Shown here piece after piece: positions 44,505 through 55,304 of a stretch of 64,000 nt of DNA (position 1 is the first letter of the stretch; every line of letters starts with the position of its first letter). The stretch is from Piezodorus guildinii. Taxonomy: Eukaryota; Arthropoda; Insecta; Hemiptera; Pentatomidae. The stretch is from NCBI GenBank assembly GCA_023052935.1, contig CM041297.1, forward strand, positions 86,299,021 through 86,363,020. The letters run 5' to 3'. Under the pieces are notes generated by a model that was not told the origin of the DNA, did not search any database, and saw only the letters and a program-made list of their open reading frames with translations. The position numbers were made by a program, and so were the translations under genes.

Positions 44505-45315
44505 GTGTTATGTAAATCGTTAAAGAATCAATTAAATTAAGTTTCTATTCAAACATGTGTTTTATTAAATAATCTGCTACATTTTGATATAAAACAATCT
44601 GTTAGTTTTATCGGCTTTTCATCATCCTCCATTAACCTTTATTAATATTAGATAATATTTTTTCTAAAACCTTTAGCTATCCAATGGTATATTGTAGATC
44701 TTTATTACTATTCTGGTGTTCAAAAACACAAAAATTGCACAGAAAAATATGTTTGCACTTTTCTCCTTTAGTTGTTTATTGAATTTTCTCAACTTGCATA
44801 TTTAATCGTTGTTCATCAATGCTAATAAGATTATGTGCCTAATTTATTTAAATATACGAAATATAAAGTACTTTAGAAAGTAGTAGGGTAGTAGGTTTAA
44901 GCCCTGTCAGACTAGTTCAATCAGAATGAAACTTGCATAATATTATAGCATATTTAACTGTACATCCATATAGCGAGTTTAATCAAAATCGTTACAGTCC
45001 TTTTTGAGAAAATCGTAAAAAGGTGCTAAATGAATAGTATAAAATGGCTCTTCTGTTTAGCCGATTTTGATGAAAAAGTTGCTGTAACATCTCGAGTGCA
45101 TATTTGTCTGAAATATGAAATTTCAGTTTCGTACGACTTATGGTTTTTCGCTAGTCTTACCACACAAACCTTTTTTCGGGACTTGTTTATTTGGACCTAG
45201 GGGACCCTAAAACGTGTATTTCCAATGAAAATTCGAATTCGAAAAATTTCACGATCGCAGTACTTTCCTTTGGTATATATTTCGTATATAGGTAAGTTAA
45301 AGTAAAAATTAAATT
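44505..45315 (-). mobile_element. Family E element (minus), near complete
   Basis: From AATCGTTAAAGAATCAATTA AATTAAG through CGGCTTTTCATCATCCTCC, AGCCCTGTCAGACTAGTTCA ATC, GATTTTGATGAAAAAGTTGC and GACCCTAAAACGTGTATTTC C to ATAGGTAAGTTAAAGTAAAA ATT. It is the reverse complement of the 28838 copy. Confidence 0.8.
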
Positions 45316-45475
45316 GTATTTTAATGAATCTATGTACTCGTTGATCTACATAAGCCATTTCAATTATTATTTATTAAGCAATAACTAGATTTTATGAAAC
45401 CTGTACTTAGAGTGGGAAAAAAACCTTTAGTGAATTTTGATCATGGCGTACTATATAAGATAGTTTGAGTCTTAC

Positions 45476-45747
45476 CTGTCATAAATGGACTTGTGTCCCC
45501 AGAAGAAGTTGTGACTGGCGTTATGGCTGGAGTTGCCCCAGTAAGGAGCACTTCGTGGGTGGCGGAAAAGAGGACGGTAAATATTGCTGTTGTTGAAGTA
45601 GTACTGCGTGGTGTTCCTCTGGTAAGGTAAGCTGGAGTTGGGGCTCGCATTGTACCAGAAGGGTATGCCTCTCCCATCAGTAGGGACGGTCGCCAACAAG
45701 ATTGCTCCCGCCGTAGCGAGGCTCAGAGAAAGGAGTAAGCGATTCAT
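45476..45747 (-). CDS. Signal-peptide exon, Asn/Tyr/Trp-rich (proposed exon 1 of gene 3)
   Basis: ATG at 45747 opens 90 codons. The N-terminus MNRLLLSLSLATAGAILLAT is a signal peptide. The mature part, for example GIPFWYNASPNSSLPYQR, is rich in Asn, Tyr, Trp, Ser and Pro and has six N-glycosylation sequons. It ends HKSIYD, then AG|GTAAGA, a consensus donor in phase 2. Read-through would hit a stop soon after, so splicing is likely. The nearest in-phase acceptor with coding on the same strand is the MBF2 exon at 33202, joining as AG|G (Arg) to give IYD-R-LLYFTRV. An ideal TATA/initiator pair lies upstream. The pairing is an inference; the exon itself is well supported. Confidence 0.75.
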
Positions 45748-45764
45748 AGGCAGGTAGTTAGCGC

Positions 45765-45797
45765 ACTGACTCCTAGCCTAGGACGCCACCTATATAT
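45765..45797 (-). promoter_or_regulatory. Core promoter of gene 3
   Basis: On the minus strand a TATATA box lies at 45797-45791 and the TCAGT initiator at 45769-45765 (+1 A at 45767), about 29 nt apart. The 5' leader would be 19 nt, the same as in gene 1. Confidence 0.65.
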
Positions 45798-46284
45798 CAC
45801 CTGTCAGCTGATAACGTTTTGAGTCATCCGATAATTAGGTGTAATGTTTACTCTCCGTATTGGTGAATCAGTCCTGGATATTTGGAATATGCCAGGACAA
45901 TTTATATACAATAATATATTAGAGGTAGATATTAGGGCTCATATATTTCTTCCAAATTCTTAATTTTTTATTTTATCATCATTTCAACGTTTCGGGATCT
46001 CACTCCAATCATCAGAACACTACTAGTAAAATAAACAATTCCAAATTACATTAAAAAAAAAAAAATAATAATCTATAGTGAAGTGAATTATTAAAACACT
46101 TTTTTAAAACTATTATAAGCTAGGTGTCCCCTTTAACAATAATTTAAAAACATTGCACACAAATTAATTAATTAATAAGAGGTAATAAAAGAACAGAAAA
46201 TTAACAATGTTACATAGTTATAAGTTAAGATAATACATAGATATTTTTAAATTAGCTGGTTTTAACTTTTTGAAATTCATTGTT
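45798..46284. other. Intergenic, no gene seen
   Basis: A+T-rich, with a poly(A) run near 46053. Nothing recognised. Confidence 0.5.
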
Positions 46285-46935
46285 TTTCCTTTTCGGACAT
46301 TGTAAGTTCGCTCTACGAAAAAACACTTGCCCACCCATTTTTATCGACAACAACAAAATTCCTCAGACCAACACTGTACATTACCTAGGACTGACACTCA
46401 ATCGAAGGATGACTAGGGGGCCCACATGTCAAGATGAAAAGACATACTCTCAACCACAGACTGAAAGTACAATACTCTATTATCTAAATCATCAAAATTA
46501 AAAATTAGACAGACACTGAATGCATACACATACCTACTTAAGCCAATATGGACTTACGCTTCACATATTTTTGGTTCAGCAAAAAAGACTCACATACAAG
46601 AACTGAAATCATTTCAATCCAAAATTTTAAGACTCATAACGACAGCTAATTGGTACGTAAATAACAGAACCCTACATACAGACTTACAACAACCAACAAT
46701 TGACCAATATATACGAACACTCTATTCTTGTTTTCACAGTAAACTTAACGGACACGACAATAGACTGATTAACGACATGTCAATAGCTGAAATGCCAGTC
46801 AGAAGAAGGCTAAAGAGAAGCTGGATGAGAGACCTCCGCTAAATTAAAGCCTAGGTAGGGGTTACTTATTTTACTAATTACTTTTTGTATTCTTTAGTTC
46901 AATTGTAAATTACTATACATAAATAAATAACATAA
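46285..46935 (+). mobile_element. Jockey-type LINE relic, third family (3' part)
   Basis: It encodes, in shifting frames, FALRKNTCPP, VHYLGLTLNRRM, a TYLLKPIWTYA-like block (about 46530-46552), FQSKILR (about 46615-46635) and RRRLKRSWMRDL (about 46801-46840). It ends ATAAATAAATAACATAAAAA. The order fits the region after the RT core in the Jockey clade. It is not alignable closely with families A or B. Confidence 0.7.
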
Positions 46936-46944
46936 AAATAATTT

Positions 46945-47540
46945 CTACGGAAACGTATTATAGATTAAATAATCCAATAATAGAAACTATTATTTACAAC
47001 AGTTTTATCAGCTTTTCATCACTCTGTGTTACCTTATACAACTTTGTTTATATGATTAATTTTTTTCTCCGAATACCTTAGTTTTCCAACGTTATATAAT
47101 ACTATTCTTATCTTTGGAAAATTAAAAACAATATTTTTGCTCTTTAACTTGGGAGATGTCATACAATTATTTAAGCTTGTATATTTACCCATTTTTTATT
47201 ATTGCTAACATCATGAAATAGTTCATTTGTTGCAATATACAAAATAAAAGGTATTTTAGAAGCAGGAAATTTAAAATATCTGCATTTAAGGCCTTTCAGA
47301 CTATTTTAATCAGAATAAAACCTATATGATATGAAAACCCTTAAATTTCATATCGATATTGAGAGGTTAATTAAATTCGTATAAAGGTTCATTGATTTTG
47401 GTGAAAAATCGAAGCAAAATTAGCATTTTATTTTAGTAATCCCAACAAAGAATCAAGAATCTCTATGGATTTTTATGTTACATTAATCTCTGGAGTCATT
47501 AAAATCGTGGTAATTTAAGAGGAAACCCACTTATTGATAA
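46945..47540 (-). mobile_element. Family E element (minus), decayed
   Basis: TTTTATCAGCTTTTCATCAC, TAAGGCCTTTCAGACTATTT TAATCAGAATAAAACCTA and ATTTTGGTGAAAAA are family E blocks. Both ends are missing. Confidence 0.6.
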
Positions 47541-48410
47541 GGAGTATTTAAAAAAATAATTTATGTCAAATACAGCTGTTTGAGAACATAATAATATCCT
47601 TATTATAAATCTTATTTATTTCTTTTTTTATAAATTGTTATTTTTTAAAAATAATTTGCCATATTTTAAATAGTTAACTTTTGTTTTAGATGTAGATATT
47701 AAATGAATATTTTCTAATTTTACCACATATATTTAAGTATAAGTCTCTATATGTAATGTTATCATATGCAGTTAGTAAGTATACGATAAAGGCTTAGAAA
47801 AATAATTTTCTGGTATAGTTGCGTTTAAATGTAAAAATGGCGTAAATAAATGTTGAGTAATGGTAATGTGTAATGTGTATGTGATGTGTTCTAAATTATT
47901 TCATTCTCCCAACGTATTTATGCGTCATGATTTTTAATTATTTTTTCCTGTTATTACTTTTTTGCAGAATAGTTCAGCTGAAACCAACAACTGATATATG
48001 AGATGCTTATGTATAAGTTAATAGGTTTAAATTCATTATTTAATTATAAGATATTGATCCAATAATACTATCGATACTGTCAATGTTCAGAATGATGTTG
48101 GAGTGACATACAAAGATGTTTTATGGATTTTATTTTTAAATATTATTTTGATAAAATAAAGAAGTACCATATTTAGTGTTAATTTACAACAATATTCCAA
48201 GTGGTTTCCTTATATCTTGATCTATCGATGTGAATAGAATTATTTCACGAATGTTATCATTATTTGCTCCCACTTTTTTATGTGTGTAATTTATAGTATA
48301 AATTTTTAAATTATCAAAATTTCGATGTAATTGAAAAGTTGATTGTTACAAAAAAAAAATGTAAATAAAGTCTGAAATATATATTTATAACCAAAACTCT
48401 TTTTCGGAAG
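47541..48410. other. Intergenic, no gene seen
   Basis: Strongly A+T-rich, with nothing recognised. Confidence 0.5.
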
Positions 48411-49498
48411 AAAATATTTTTACTTTCACTTACCTATATATGAAATAATCAGAGAAAGTATTGAGATCGTGAAAATTTTCGAATTCCAGATTTTAACCGA
48501 AATAAACGTTTTAGGGTCCCCTGAGTCCAAATAACCAAGTCCTACAAAAAGGTGTGTGTGTGTGTGGTAACTCTAGCGCAAAAAAGAAAATTCGTACGGT
48601 ACTGAAATTTCATATTTAAGACTACTATACCGCCCAAAATGTTACAGGAACTTTTTCACTAAAATCGGCTGACCGGAAGTATAGTTTATCCCATGCATTT
48701 GACCTTTTTACGATTTTCTCAAAAACGGCTCTAACGATTTTGGTTTAAACCCGCTATATCGATGCAAACTTTAACGGGCTTTAATATCATGTAGGTTTAA
48801 TTCTGATTGAAATAGTCTGACGGGTCTTAAATACAGATATTTCAAATTGTCTTCCTCTAAAGTACCTTTAATTTTGTATATTCTATAAAAATAAGCATAT
48901 CATCCTATTACCATTGATAAAAAACAGGTAAATATATAAGTTGAACGAATTCAATATCCAACTAAAGTAGAAAACTTAAAAAATGTTTTTTTAATGCAAT
49001 CGTTTCACCGCTTGGTCACTGTAGGCCAATCGCCGGACGCTCCAAGGAGTTTTAACTCAGAGTAATGAAAAAAAAAAAACTTGCTAAATCTCATAGACAA
49101 TATTATAACATATTATTTAATAAAACACACCTTTCTATAAAAATCAAATGGAAGAGAACCTCCATTTTTGACTCGATTCTCCTTTTAAAAGGATACGAAT
49201 TGAAATAATTCACTGGTCATTATCAATTCAATTTGGTATTTAGTTGATACTCGTGAATATTATTTTTGTGTGGTAACAAGCCACAAAACCTTATCGCTTA
49301 GCATTAAGTAGCAGGGACGAGCAGTGGAAGAAGTAAGAAGAACTGCCGCTTGAAGACTTTCTGACGTCAGCTCTTGTTTAGCTTTGCGCCTTATGCTGTT
49401 GAAGACCACACTTATCCCGTGGAAATAATCTTTAACAGCCAATCGGGCAGCGTAGCGCTGACAAGAGTTTTTGCCCCTATACGCGGCCATCTAGCGAT

Positions 49499-50704
49499 AT
49501 GGGTGAACCATCGACTTCGACGGCCATGATAATGGAAGAGGCTAGAGGCGAGAAGCGCCCGTCAAGTGGAGCTGATGAAGCGGGATTTGTCCAAGTTTCA
49601 AAGAAAAATTCCCAAAAACTGAGGACAGTCGCCGGGCCTCCACCGACACCTGTCTCTAACCAGTTTGCGCCAATTGCTCCCACTCAGTCAGGCAATGATC
49701 AGCCCAAGAAGAGGTTACCGCCACCAGTAATAATCAGGCCACCACTGTCGCAACCCATTCTCAGAGCGACTCTCTTGGAAATGAAGATCACAAAGTTTAC
49801 TACAAATACCTCGGCAAAGGAGACGAGGTTATACTTGGATAATGATGCCGATCACTATGCCGTGGTAAAACTATTCCGTCGTGATGATAAGGTGCAATTC
49901 CACACCTATGCACCTCGCGGCACCAAGAGGACAAAGAAGTTTGTGGTTCATGGCTTCGATGTTGACAGTGATTTAAATATGTTCGCCACTGAAGTGAAAC
50001 AAAGGCTGCCAGGATTCGTGATGGCCAAGCGCCTGACCAAACGACAAGGAGAAGTAACCTACCCGATTGAAGACATCTTGCTCATCACTGAGCCTACGGT
50101 AAAAATCGAAAATGTACAGGCTCTTCGCCATGTGAACCAGGTTAGATTTAGGGTAACCCCCTTTAAAGAAGATAAATGCCCAGCACAGTGTCGAAACTGC
50201 TTAGAGTTTGGGCACACCATGAAATACTGCGGGAGGACAGTAAAATGCCCCCGTTGCGCCCAAACTCATGAAGAAAGAAGCTGCCCACGGCTTGCACCAA
50301 TCAAATGTGCCAACTGTAGTGGAGCCCATCATGCCTCCTCCAAAGAGTGTCCCCGCCGGCAAGAACTGATCCAGATGAGAAAGAGGACAATTATAAATGT
50401 AGCAGCCCCTTCAAGTAAGACAAGTAGGCTAGTCAACCCTAACTTGGCTTTCACTGAACTACTTGGCGGACCCGCCGGGCAGCAACAGCAGCAGCAGCAG
50501 CTACAGAGAACATCCCCAACATCGCATCATGAAGAAGCTGAACCAATGACAGCACCCGCTCACTCCTCAACATCGCAATTCACATTAAATACACAAGCAC
50601 ATCCAAGCAATGCTCTATTCAACGCCCAATTCGCAGAGATGATGGCAACTGTTCGAGAAATGATGAAGATGCTGACGAAGATCATCGCTAAGCATTATGA
50701 CTGA
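49499..50704 (+). CDS. LINE ORF1, gag-like RNA-binding protein
   Basis: The protein has 401 residues. The N-terminal third is hydrophilic and Pro-rich. Next is a conserved region with ITKFTTNTSAKETRLYL and KKFVVHGFDVDSDLNMF. Three zinc knuckles at about residues 231-284 follow: CRNCLEFGHTMKYC (CX2CX4HX4C), CPRCAQTHEERSC (CX2CX3HX4C) and CANCSGAHHASSKEC (CX2CX3HX6C). This triple array is typical of ORF1 of the Jockey and I groups, which binds the element RNA to form the retrotransposition particle. A Gln run lies near residues 328-336, and the C-terminus is Met/Lys-rich. The ORF ends in TGA overlapping the ORF2 start by 8 nt (ATGACTGA), which suggests termination-reinitiation for ORF2. Confidence 0.92.
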   Translation: MGEPSTSTAMIMEEARGEKRPSSGADEAGFVQVSKKNSQKLRTVAGPPPTPVSNQFAPIAPTQSGNDQPKKRLPPPVIIRPPLSQPILRATLLEMKITKFTTNTSAKETRLYLDNDADHYAVVKLFRRDDKVQFHTYAPRGTKRTKKFVVHGFDVDSDLNMFATEVKQRLPGFVMAKRLTKRQGEVTYPIEDILLITEPTVKIENVQALRHVNQVRFRVTPFKEDKCPAQCRNCLEFGHTMKYCGRTVKCPRCAQTHEERSCPRLAPIKCANCSGAHHASSKECPRRQELIQMRKRTIINVAAPSSKTSRLVNPNLAFTELLGGPAGQQQQQQQLQRTSPTSHHEEAEPMTAPAHSSTSQFTLNTQAHPSNALFNAQFAEMMATVREMMKMLTKIIAKHYD

Positions 50705-53369
50705 GCACTTAGTTATTTCCTATAATATTCGAGGCCTACTACTGAAGAAGGCTGAAATAGAACTCCTCCTGCAGCAGCACCGGCCATCGGTGGTGGCGCT
50801 GACCGACACTATACTACCCACCTCTGCTTCACTGTATTTTCAGGGGTATATTGCATACCGGGAGGCTTGTCAACCCGGGGCTAACGAGGCCGTAGTGATT
50901 CTGGTTCGAGGAGATATCCCATCGAGGTTGGTACCTAACCCAGTAGCTTCTACAGAGGGTACTCATATAGTCACAGTAGATGTTCGATTAAAACAACGTT
51001 TTACTTTCTGTTGTGTCTATAGGAGACCCAAGGCTATATTAACATCTATGAAGCTATTGCTGCAGCACGCCCAGGATAAGAGTCAGTTTGTCATCTTAGG
51101 GGACTTCAACGCCCGGCACACTGCCTGGCTGTGCGGTAGCAACAATCCGATGGGTACCTATATCACCAAGACCAGGATGGCTGTCTTCCACCCCGGAGTG
51201 CACACCTTTAGGCATGCGGCCCGACCTGACTGGACATCCACACTTGACCTACTCCTGACCAGGGACCTTCACACTGTTACTGAGTGCCTAGCGCTCCCAT
51301 ACGGACCGTCGGACCACCGGCCTGTGCTATATGCCTTTGAGGGAACTCCAGCAACACCACCCGCGAGCAAGTTCCTCTTCCACAAGGCCGACTGGAAAGG
51401 ATATAGGGCTAGTGTGGATGATACCCTACCAAAGATACAGTACTTAAGAACTGTTAAAGAGGTGCAGAAGGCGATCTCGGATATCACCACCACCGTCCAT
51501 GTATCAGCCAATCTTACCATACCAAGGTTTAGTCCTCAGCCAAACGCCTTCAGGAAACCACCGAGCCACATTCTTGCTCTCATTGCACAAAGGAACAACC
51601 TGAGGAATATTTTCCACCGAACTTGTGACTACGGCTTGAAACCGGCCATCAATGCGATGACCCGGCAGATAGCCAGCCTCATGCGTGAATGGAAGACTTT
51701 CCTATGGCACGAGCAACTCCGTAGGACTCATGATGATCATCGTCAGTTCTGGAGACTTGTGAGGTCACACGTTACTAAGAGGAAGAGTGTATACCTTACA
51801 TCAGGTGGCACCCTATTATCCCCTGAGGAACAGGCTGAACTCTTGGCCGATTCTTATAAGGCGAGGGAAGATGATCGGCTGTTAAATGCTCCCACACTAC
51901 CTGCGGGAAGACCAACGTCCCCTAATGAAAAGAGGATATTCTCCACCTTCGGACAGCTTGAGTCGGTACTACGACGCACCAAGGGTAACAAGGCTTCGGG
52001 ACTGGATGATATTCCGTATGTACTATTGAAGATGCTACCTCGGAGGGGTAAAGCCTTCTTATTAAACATTTTTAACTCCTGTATGCGGATCTCATACTTC
52101 CCCGATGACTGGAAGCAAGCGATCATAGTGCCGCTACTTAAGCCTGGGAAGAATGGAGACTCACCAGAGCATTATCGGCCTATCAGTCTCCTTTCGCATA
52201 TGAGCAAGGTGTTCGAGAGGCTGATCCATCACCATCTGCTAGAGCACTGCAGTGAGGAGTCCATCATTCCACCAGAACAGACCGGGTTCTCACGAGGCGT
52301 AGCCTGCGATCATCATTTAGTGAAACTTCAGAGGCACACCATAGAGCGTATGACGAAGAACAATGAAGCCACGGCGTTCATCTCGCTGGACTGCACACAG
52401 GCGTTTGATTGCGTATCCCACGAGTTACTGCTTCGCCAGTTGGAAGACTATCGTTTTCCAGCTTCATTATGCCGATTGATCAGAAGCTACTTAAGCGGGA
52501 GATCCTTCGTCGTAAGGGTAGGCGATAAATTGTCAACTTCAAAGGACACCATTTGTGGGGTTCCTCAAGGTTCTGTATTGGGACCACTATTGTTTGTGAT
52601 CTTTACAGCAAAAGTGATCTCAATGAAGCACCCAATGGCACTGGTAGCAGCTTACGCCGATGACATTGGCATCTATGCTTCTAGTATGAGACCGAAAAGG
52701 GCTCTCACCCTGGCACAAGGAGCATCGACCACTATTGTAGATGAGCTGAAGGAGATTGGCATTAGGGTGAACCCGAAGAAGACAGATGCTATTGTCTTGT
52801 CGTTCCAGAAGGGGAAGAGCGCTTTGCCCACTGATTTTAAAGTGAACGGAGAAACACTGCCAGTCTCTAATTCAATCCTCTACCTGGGCGTCACTCTAGA
52901 TAGGCACCTCACCTTATCTAGTCACGTACGGGAACGACTCAAACTGGCCAGGAGAAAGAGCTATAGACTTAATCATCTACTCACGTCACCTCAGCTGTCA
53001 CTGAGGCTGAAACTACAGATCTACAAGGCTATAATACGTCCGACTATGCTCTATGGTGCGCCCTTGATGCGGCATCTGTTTAAGTCCACTCTCAAACAAT
53101 TACAGACGTTCCAGAACTCCATCCTTCGGCGGATTGTCAGAGGTACCAACTTACAGAGGGCCAGAAACCATATCCTTCATCAGGAATTAGTATTGCCAAC
53201 AGTGCCTGAATATATCAGCCGGAGGTACATTAAATTCTTTGATGGGCTGAAGGCCTGTGCTAATCCATTATTTTCTGATATCACCCCACCACCCAAGCCT
53301 GGGAGGTGGCAAGGATCACTACCTCTCGTTGACGTTGTCGCCGAGGGAAGGAGTTCGGACTATGTCTGA
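50697..53369 (+). CDS. LINE ORF2, endonuclease-reverse transcriptase
   Basis: The protein has 890 residues. An AP-type endonuclease occupies about residues 1-220: SYNIRG at the N-terminus, CVYRRP, GDFNARHTAW near residue 135 and SDHRPV near residue 205. A linker follows, then the RT: KGNKASGLDDIPYVLLK, PLLKPGK, YRPISLLSHMSKVFERLI, LDCTQAFDCVSHELL (motif A, near residue 565), GVPQGSVLGPLLF (near 620) and AYADD (motif C, near 653). The thumb has YLGVTLDRHLTL, YKAIIRPTMLYGAP and FQNSILRRIVRG. There is no RNase H domain, as usual for the Jockey clade. All catalytic residues I can recognise are present. The ATG overlaps the ORF1 stop. The protein nicks target DNA and primes reverse transcription there. 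Confidence 0.93.
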   Translation: MTEHLVISYNIRGLLLKKAEIELLLQQHRPSVVALTDTILPTSASLYFQGYIAYREACQPGANEAVVILVRGDIPSRLVPNPVASTEGTHIVTVDVRLKQRFTFCCVYRRPKAILTSMKLLLQHAQDKSQFVILGDFNARHTAWLCGSNNPMGTYITKTRMAVFHPGVHTFRHAARPDWTSTLDLLLTRDLHTVTECLALPYGPSDHRPVLYAFEGTPATPPASKFLFHKADWKGYRASVDDTLPKIQYLRTVKEVQKAISDITTTVHVSANLTIPRFSPQPNAFRKPPSHILALIAQRNNLRNIFHRTCDYGLKPAINAMTRQIASLMREWKTFLWHEQLRRTHDDHRQFWRLVRSHVTKRKSVYLTSGGTLLSPEEQAELLADSYKAREDDRLLNAPTLPAGRPTSPNEKRIFSTFGQLESVLRRTKGNKASGLDDIPYVLLKMLPRRGKAFLLNIFNSCMRISYFPDDWKQAIIVPLLKPGKNGDSPEHYRPISLLSHMSKVFERLIHHHLLEHCSEESIIPPEQTGFSRGVACDHHLVKLQRHTIERMTKNNEATAFISLDCTQAFDCVSHELLLRQLEDYRFPASLCRLIRSYLSGRSFVVRVGDKLSTSKDTICGVPQGSVLGPLLFVIFTAKVISMKHPMALVAAYADDIGIYASSMRPKRALTLAQGASTTIVDELKEIGIRVNPKKTDAIVLSFQKGKSALPTDFKVNGETLPVSNSILYLGVTLDRHLTLSSHVRERLKLARRKSYRLNHLLTSPQLSLRLKLQIYKAIIRPTMLYGAPLMRHLFKSTLKQLQTFQNSILRRIVRGTNLQRARNHILHQELVLPTVPEYISRRYIKFFDGLKACANPLFSDITPPPKPGRWQGSLPLVDVVAEGRSSDYV

Positions 53370-53581
53370 ACTCAATTTATTGCCAAAACCCTGAAGAATG
53401 GTCCCTCCCATTTTGCAATGGATAAATAAAGGCTTAGAAGAAGCCCTTGAAAGATTACTAGTGCATCCAGCGCATATAGCAATCCTCTTTAGAATACCTC
53501 CGGGTAACAGAAGGACAAATCTGACAGCTATACATATTATATTTGTATTTGTATTTTGTTTGAAAATAAAACCAGAGGGTA

Positions 53582-53583
53582 AG

Positions 53584-53636
<53 letters not shown>
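53582..53636 (+). repeat. Poly(A) tail of the LINE
   Basis: An uninterrupted A-run of about 50, a sign of recent insertion, since such tails erode. Confidence 0.95.
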
Positions 53637-53639
<3 letters not shown>

Positions 53640-53758
53640 AATGTAAATAATTCTTTAACAATTTATTTTTGTTTCTAAATTTGTTTAAAAATCCTTAAAT
53701 TGATATTAATCACAGAGGTAAGTAAAAGTCGTGTGCTGCGCGCACCAGATTTTTTTTT

Positions 53759-55300
53759 TACATATTTGACAATTTTATGTGAACAACTGTACATTCTGGT
53801 TGAATATTTTAAGATTTATAAATATACCTAGACATTGCAGCTAAATTGGTTTTATTTTTTCAATCACTTACTTATGATAATTTACAAAGTTTTTTTTCTT
53901 TTTGCCTCTAAAAATAGTACTTTATCAAAATGATTAGTTCAATTTTGCAAAGTAAATGAATGTATTCGCAGGTTATAATATATAAGATTTCTTTAACCCT
54001 TTGTTGATGGTTTCGTAAGGTTGATGGCATTTCGCTGTACCGTTTTGGCCTTGTAAAACACCAGTTTGTTTTGTATGTAGGAACTAATTACATAAATTAT
54101 TCGTGACTAGCAAACTGTGTAAATAAATCTGTCACTTGTTTTCCATCTACGCCTTCAGGCGTTCTTCAACAGGGATTTTTTTTATTAATCTGTAATTTTT
54201 TTTTTCTTGGATAACTTTATAATATATAAATAAATTGTAATAAATTAGTAAATAATCTGTTTTTCTACGACTTGACGGATCTACCAGCTTCAGTTATTTT
54301 ATTTTTTTACATCACTTTGTTGTAATTGTTTAATGTCAATTCCTTCCGTCACATTACTGTCACGCTTGAGCCATAGCTGTCTTTAATGACAGATAATTTT
54401 TATTTAAAACCTACCTAATGGATTTTCTTATTTACTGTTTACCGTGATGTCTTAATTCAAGTTATTTTTAGCAAATTAAATCATTCACCAATATTAAAAA
54501 GAAATCGTGATAGCGTATTTGAAAGGTTATTTGAAATTTATATAAGGAAATTTAAAATCTTTTATATCTACTAAGTTTTGATACTAAATTAGTTTAAAAC
54601 TAAATACATACTGTCCGATATCTAATAACAATTAACATTATTAGATTCGCTTTTTAAATATTGCAAAATATGATTTTGTTGTTCAGAATCTTTTATTCTA
54701 TGAGATCCGTTGAAGTTAAAATATAGGTAAGTGAAAGTAAAAATTAAAAAGATTACTTTCAAGACTTACTAAACATCTTATTCGGAGATGAAATCAAAAT
54801 CTTAAGCATGAATTAAAGTAAAATACTTAAAATATTTTTCATTAATCATTTAAATTCTAATTAACTGAAGTGTCCGTCTACAGCTTTTGCTTGGTTTAAA
54901 ACATGCTTTTAATTATTTAACTAGATAACTTAAGATCTTTTCATAACGAAAAGTCAGTTTAATAATTTATATCATTATTATTACTATTATAAATCTCCTT
55001 AAGGAGACAGAATGCAATATTACTCAATAATTAAAAAACAAAAACATAATTGATGTTTTATAGTTCCTGAATTTCGACATTTTTCATAGGAAATTTTCTT
55101 TTAAACGATGTTTATAGTCTAATTATGTTTTGGCATGAAAGTACATAGCACTTCAAAGGAATAATAACAATTTTAGAAATCATTAATAATAATAATATAT
55201 ATATTTTTTCTTCATGTCCAATATAACAGATTCTACAATTAAATTGCTTTGGCTGATACTAAATAAGGATAAAATGTATTGAAATTAATAATCTTCACCT
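53759..55300. other. Intergenic, no gene seen
   Basis: A+T-rich. The only recognisable item is a family E terminal motif ATAGGTAAGTGAAAGTAAAA ATT at about 54724-54746 without the adjoining body. Confidence 0.5.
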
Positions 55301-55304
55301 ATTA

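Larger units (their letters stand above)
33203..45475 (-). other. Proposed 12.3-kb intron of gene 3
   Basis: Inferred from the phase-2 donor at 45475 (AG|GTAAG) and the phase-2 acceptor at 33203. No other host coding exon is visible between them on this strand, only repeats and transposons. Confidence 0.5.
49151..53632 (+). mobile_element. Full-length, apparently intact Jockey-type LINE
   Basis: A 4.48-kb element with a 348-nt 5' UTR, two uninterrupted ORFs, a 3' UTR of about 210 nt and a poly(A) tail of about 50 A. It is flanked by AAAATCAAATG (about 49140-49150 and 53633-53643; the exact start is ambiguous against the tail). The duplicated flank lies within a family E element, which independently fixes both ends. 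It is the only LINE here with open ORFs, and it encodes an endonuclease and an RT with intact catalytic boxes, so a recent insertion is likely. Its ORF2 sequence is not close to Jockey families A or B. Confidence 0.9.
48415..53758 (+). mobile_element. Family E element split by the intact Jockey-type LINE
   Basis: The left part (48415-49150) starts TTTTTACTTTCACTTACCTA TATATGAAATA and contains all early family E blocks. The right part (53633-53758) has CTTTAACAATTTATTTTTGT, CTTAAATTGATATTAATCAC, AGAGGTAAGTAAAAGTCGTG and TGCTGCGCGCACCAGATTTT. Without the LINE the element would be about 860 bp. Confidence 0.85.

Noticed and set aside
45441..45677. 78-codon minus-strand Thr-rich frame
   Set aside because: Alternative frame over exon 1 of gene 3, lacking a signal peptide and reading through the donor site.
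53398..53661. 82-codon (+) and 67-codon (-) frames
   Set aside because: They run through the LINE 3' UTR and poly(A) tail as poly-Lys or poly-Phe.
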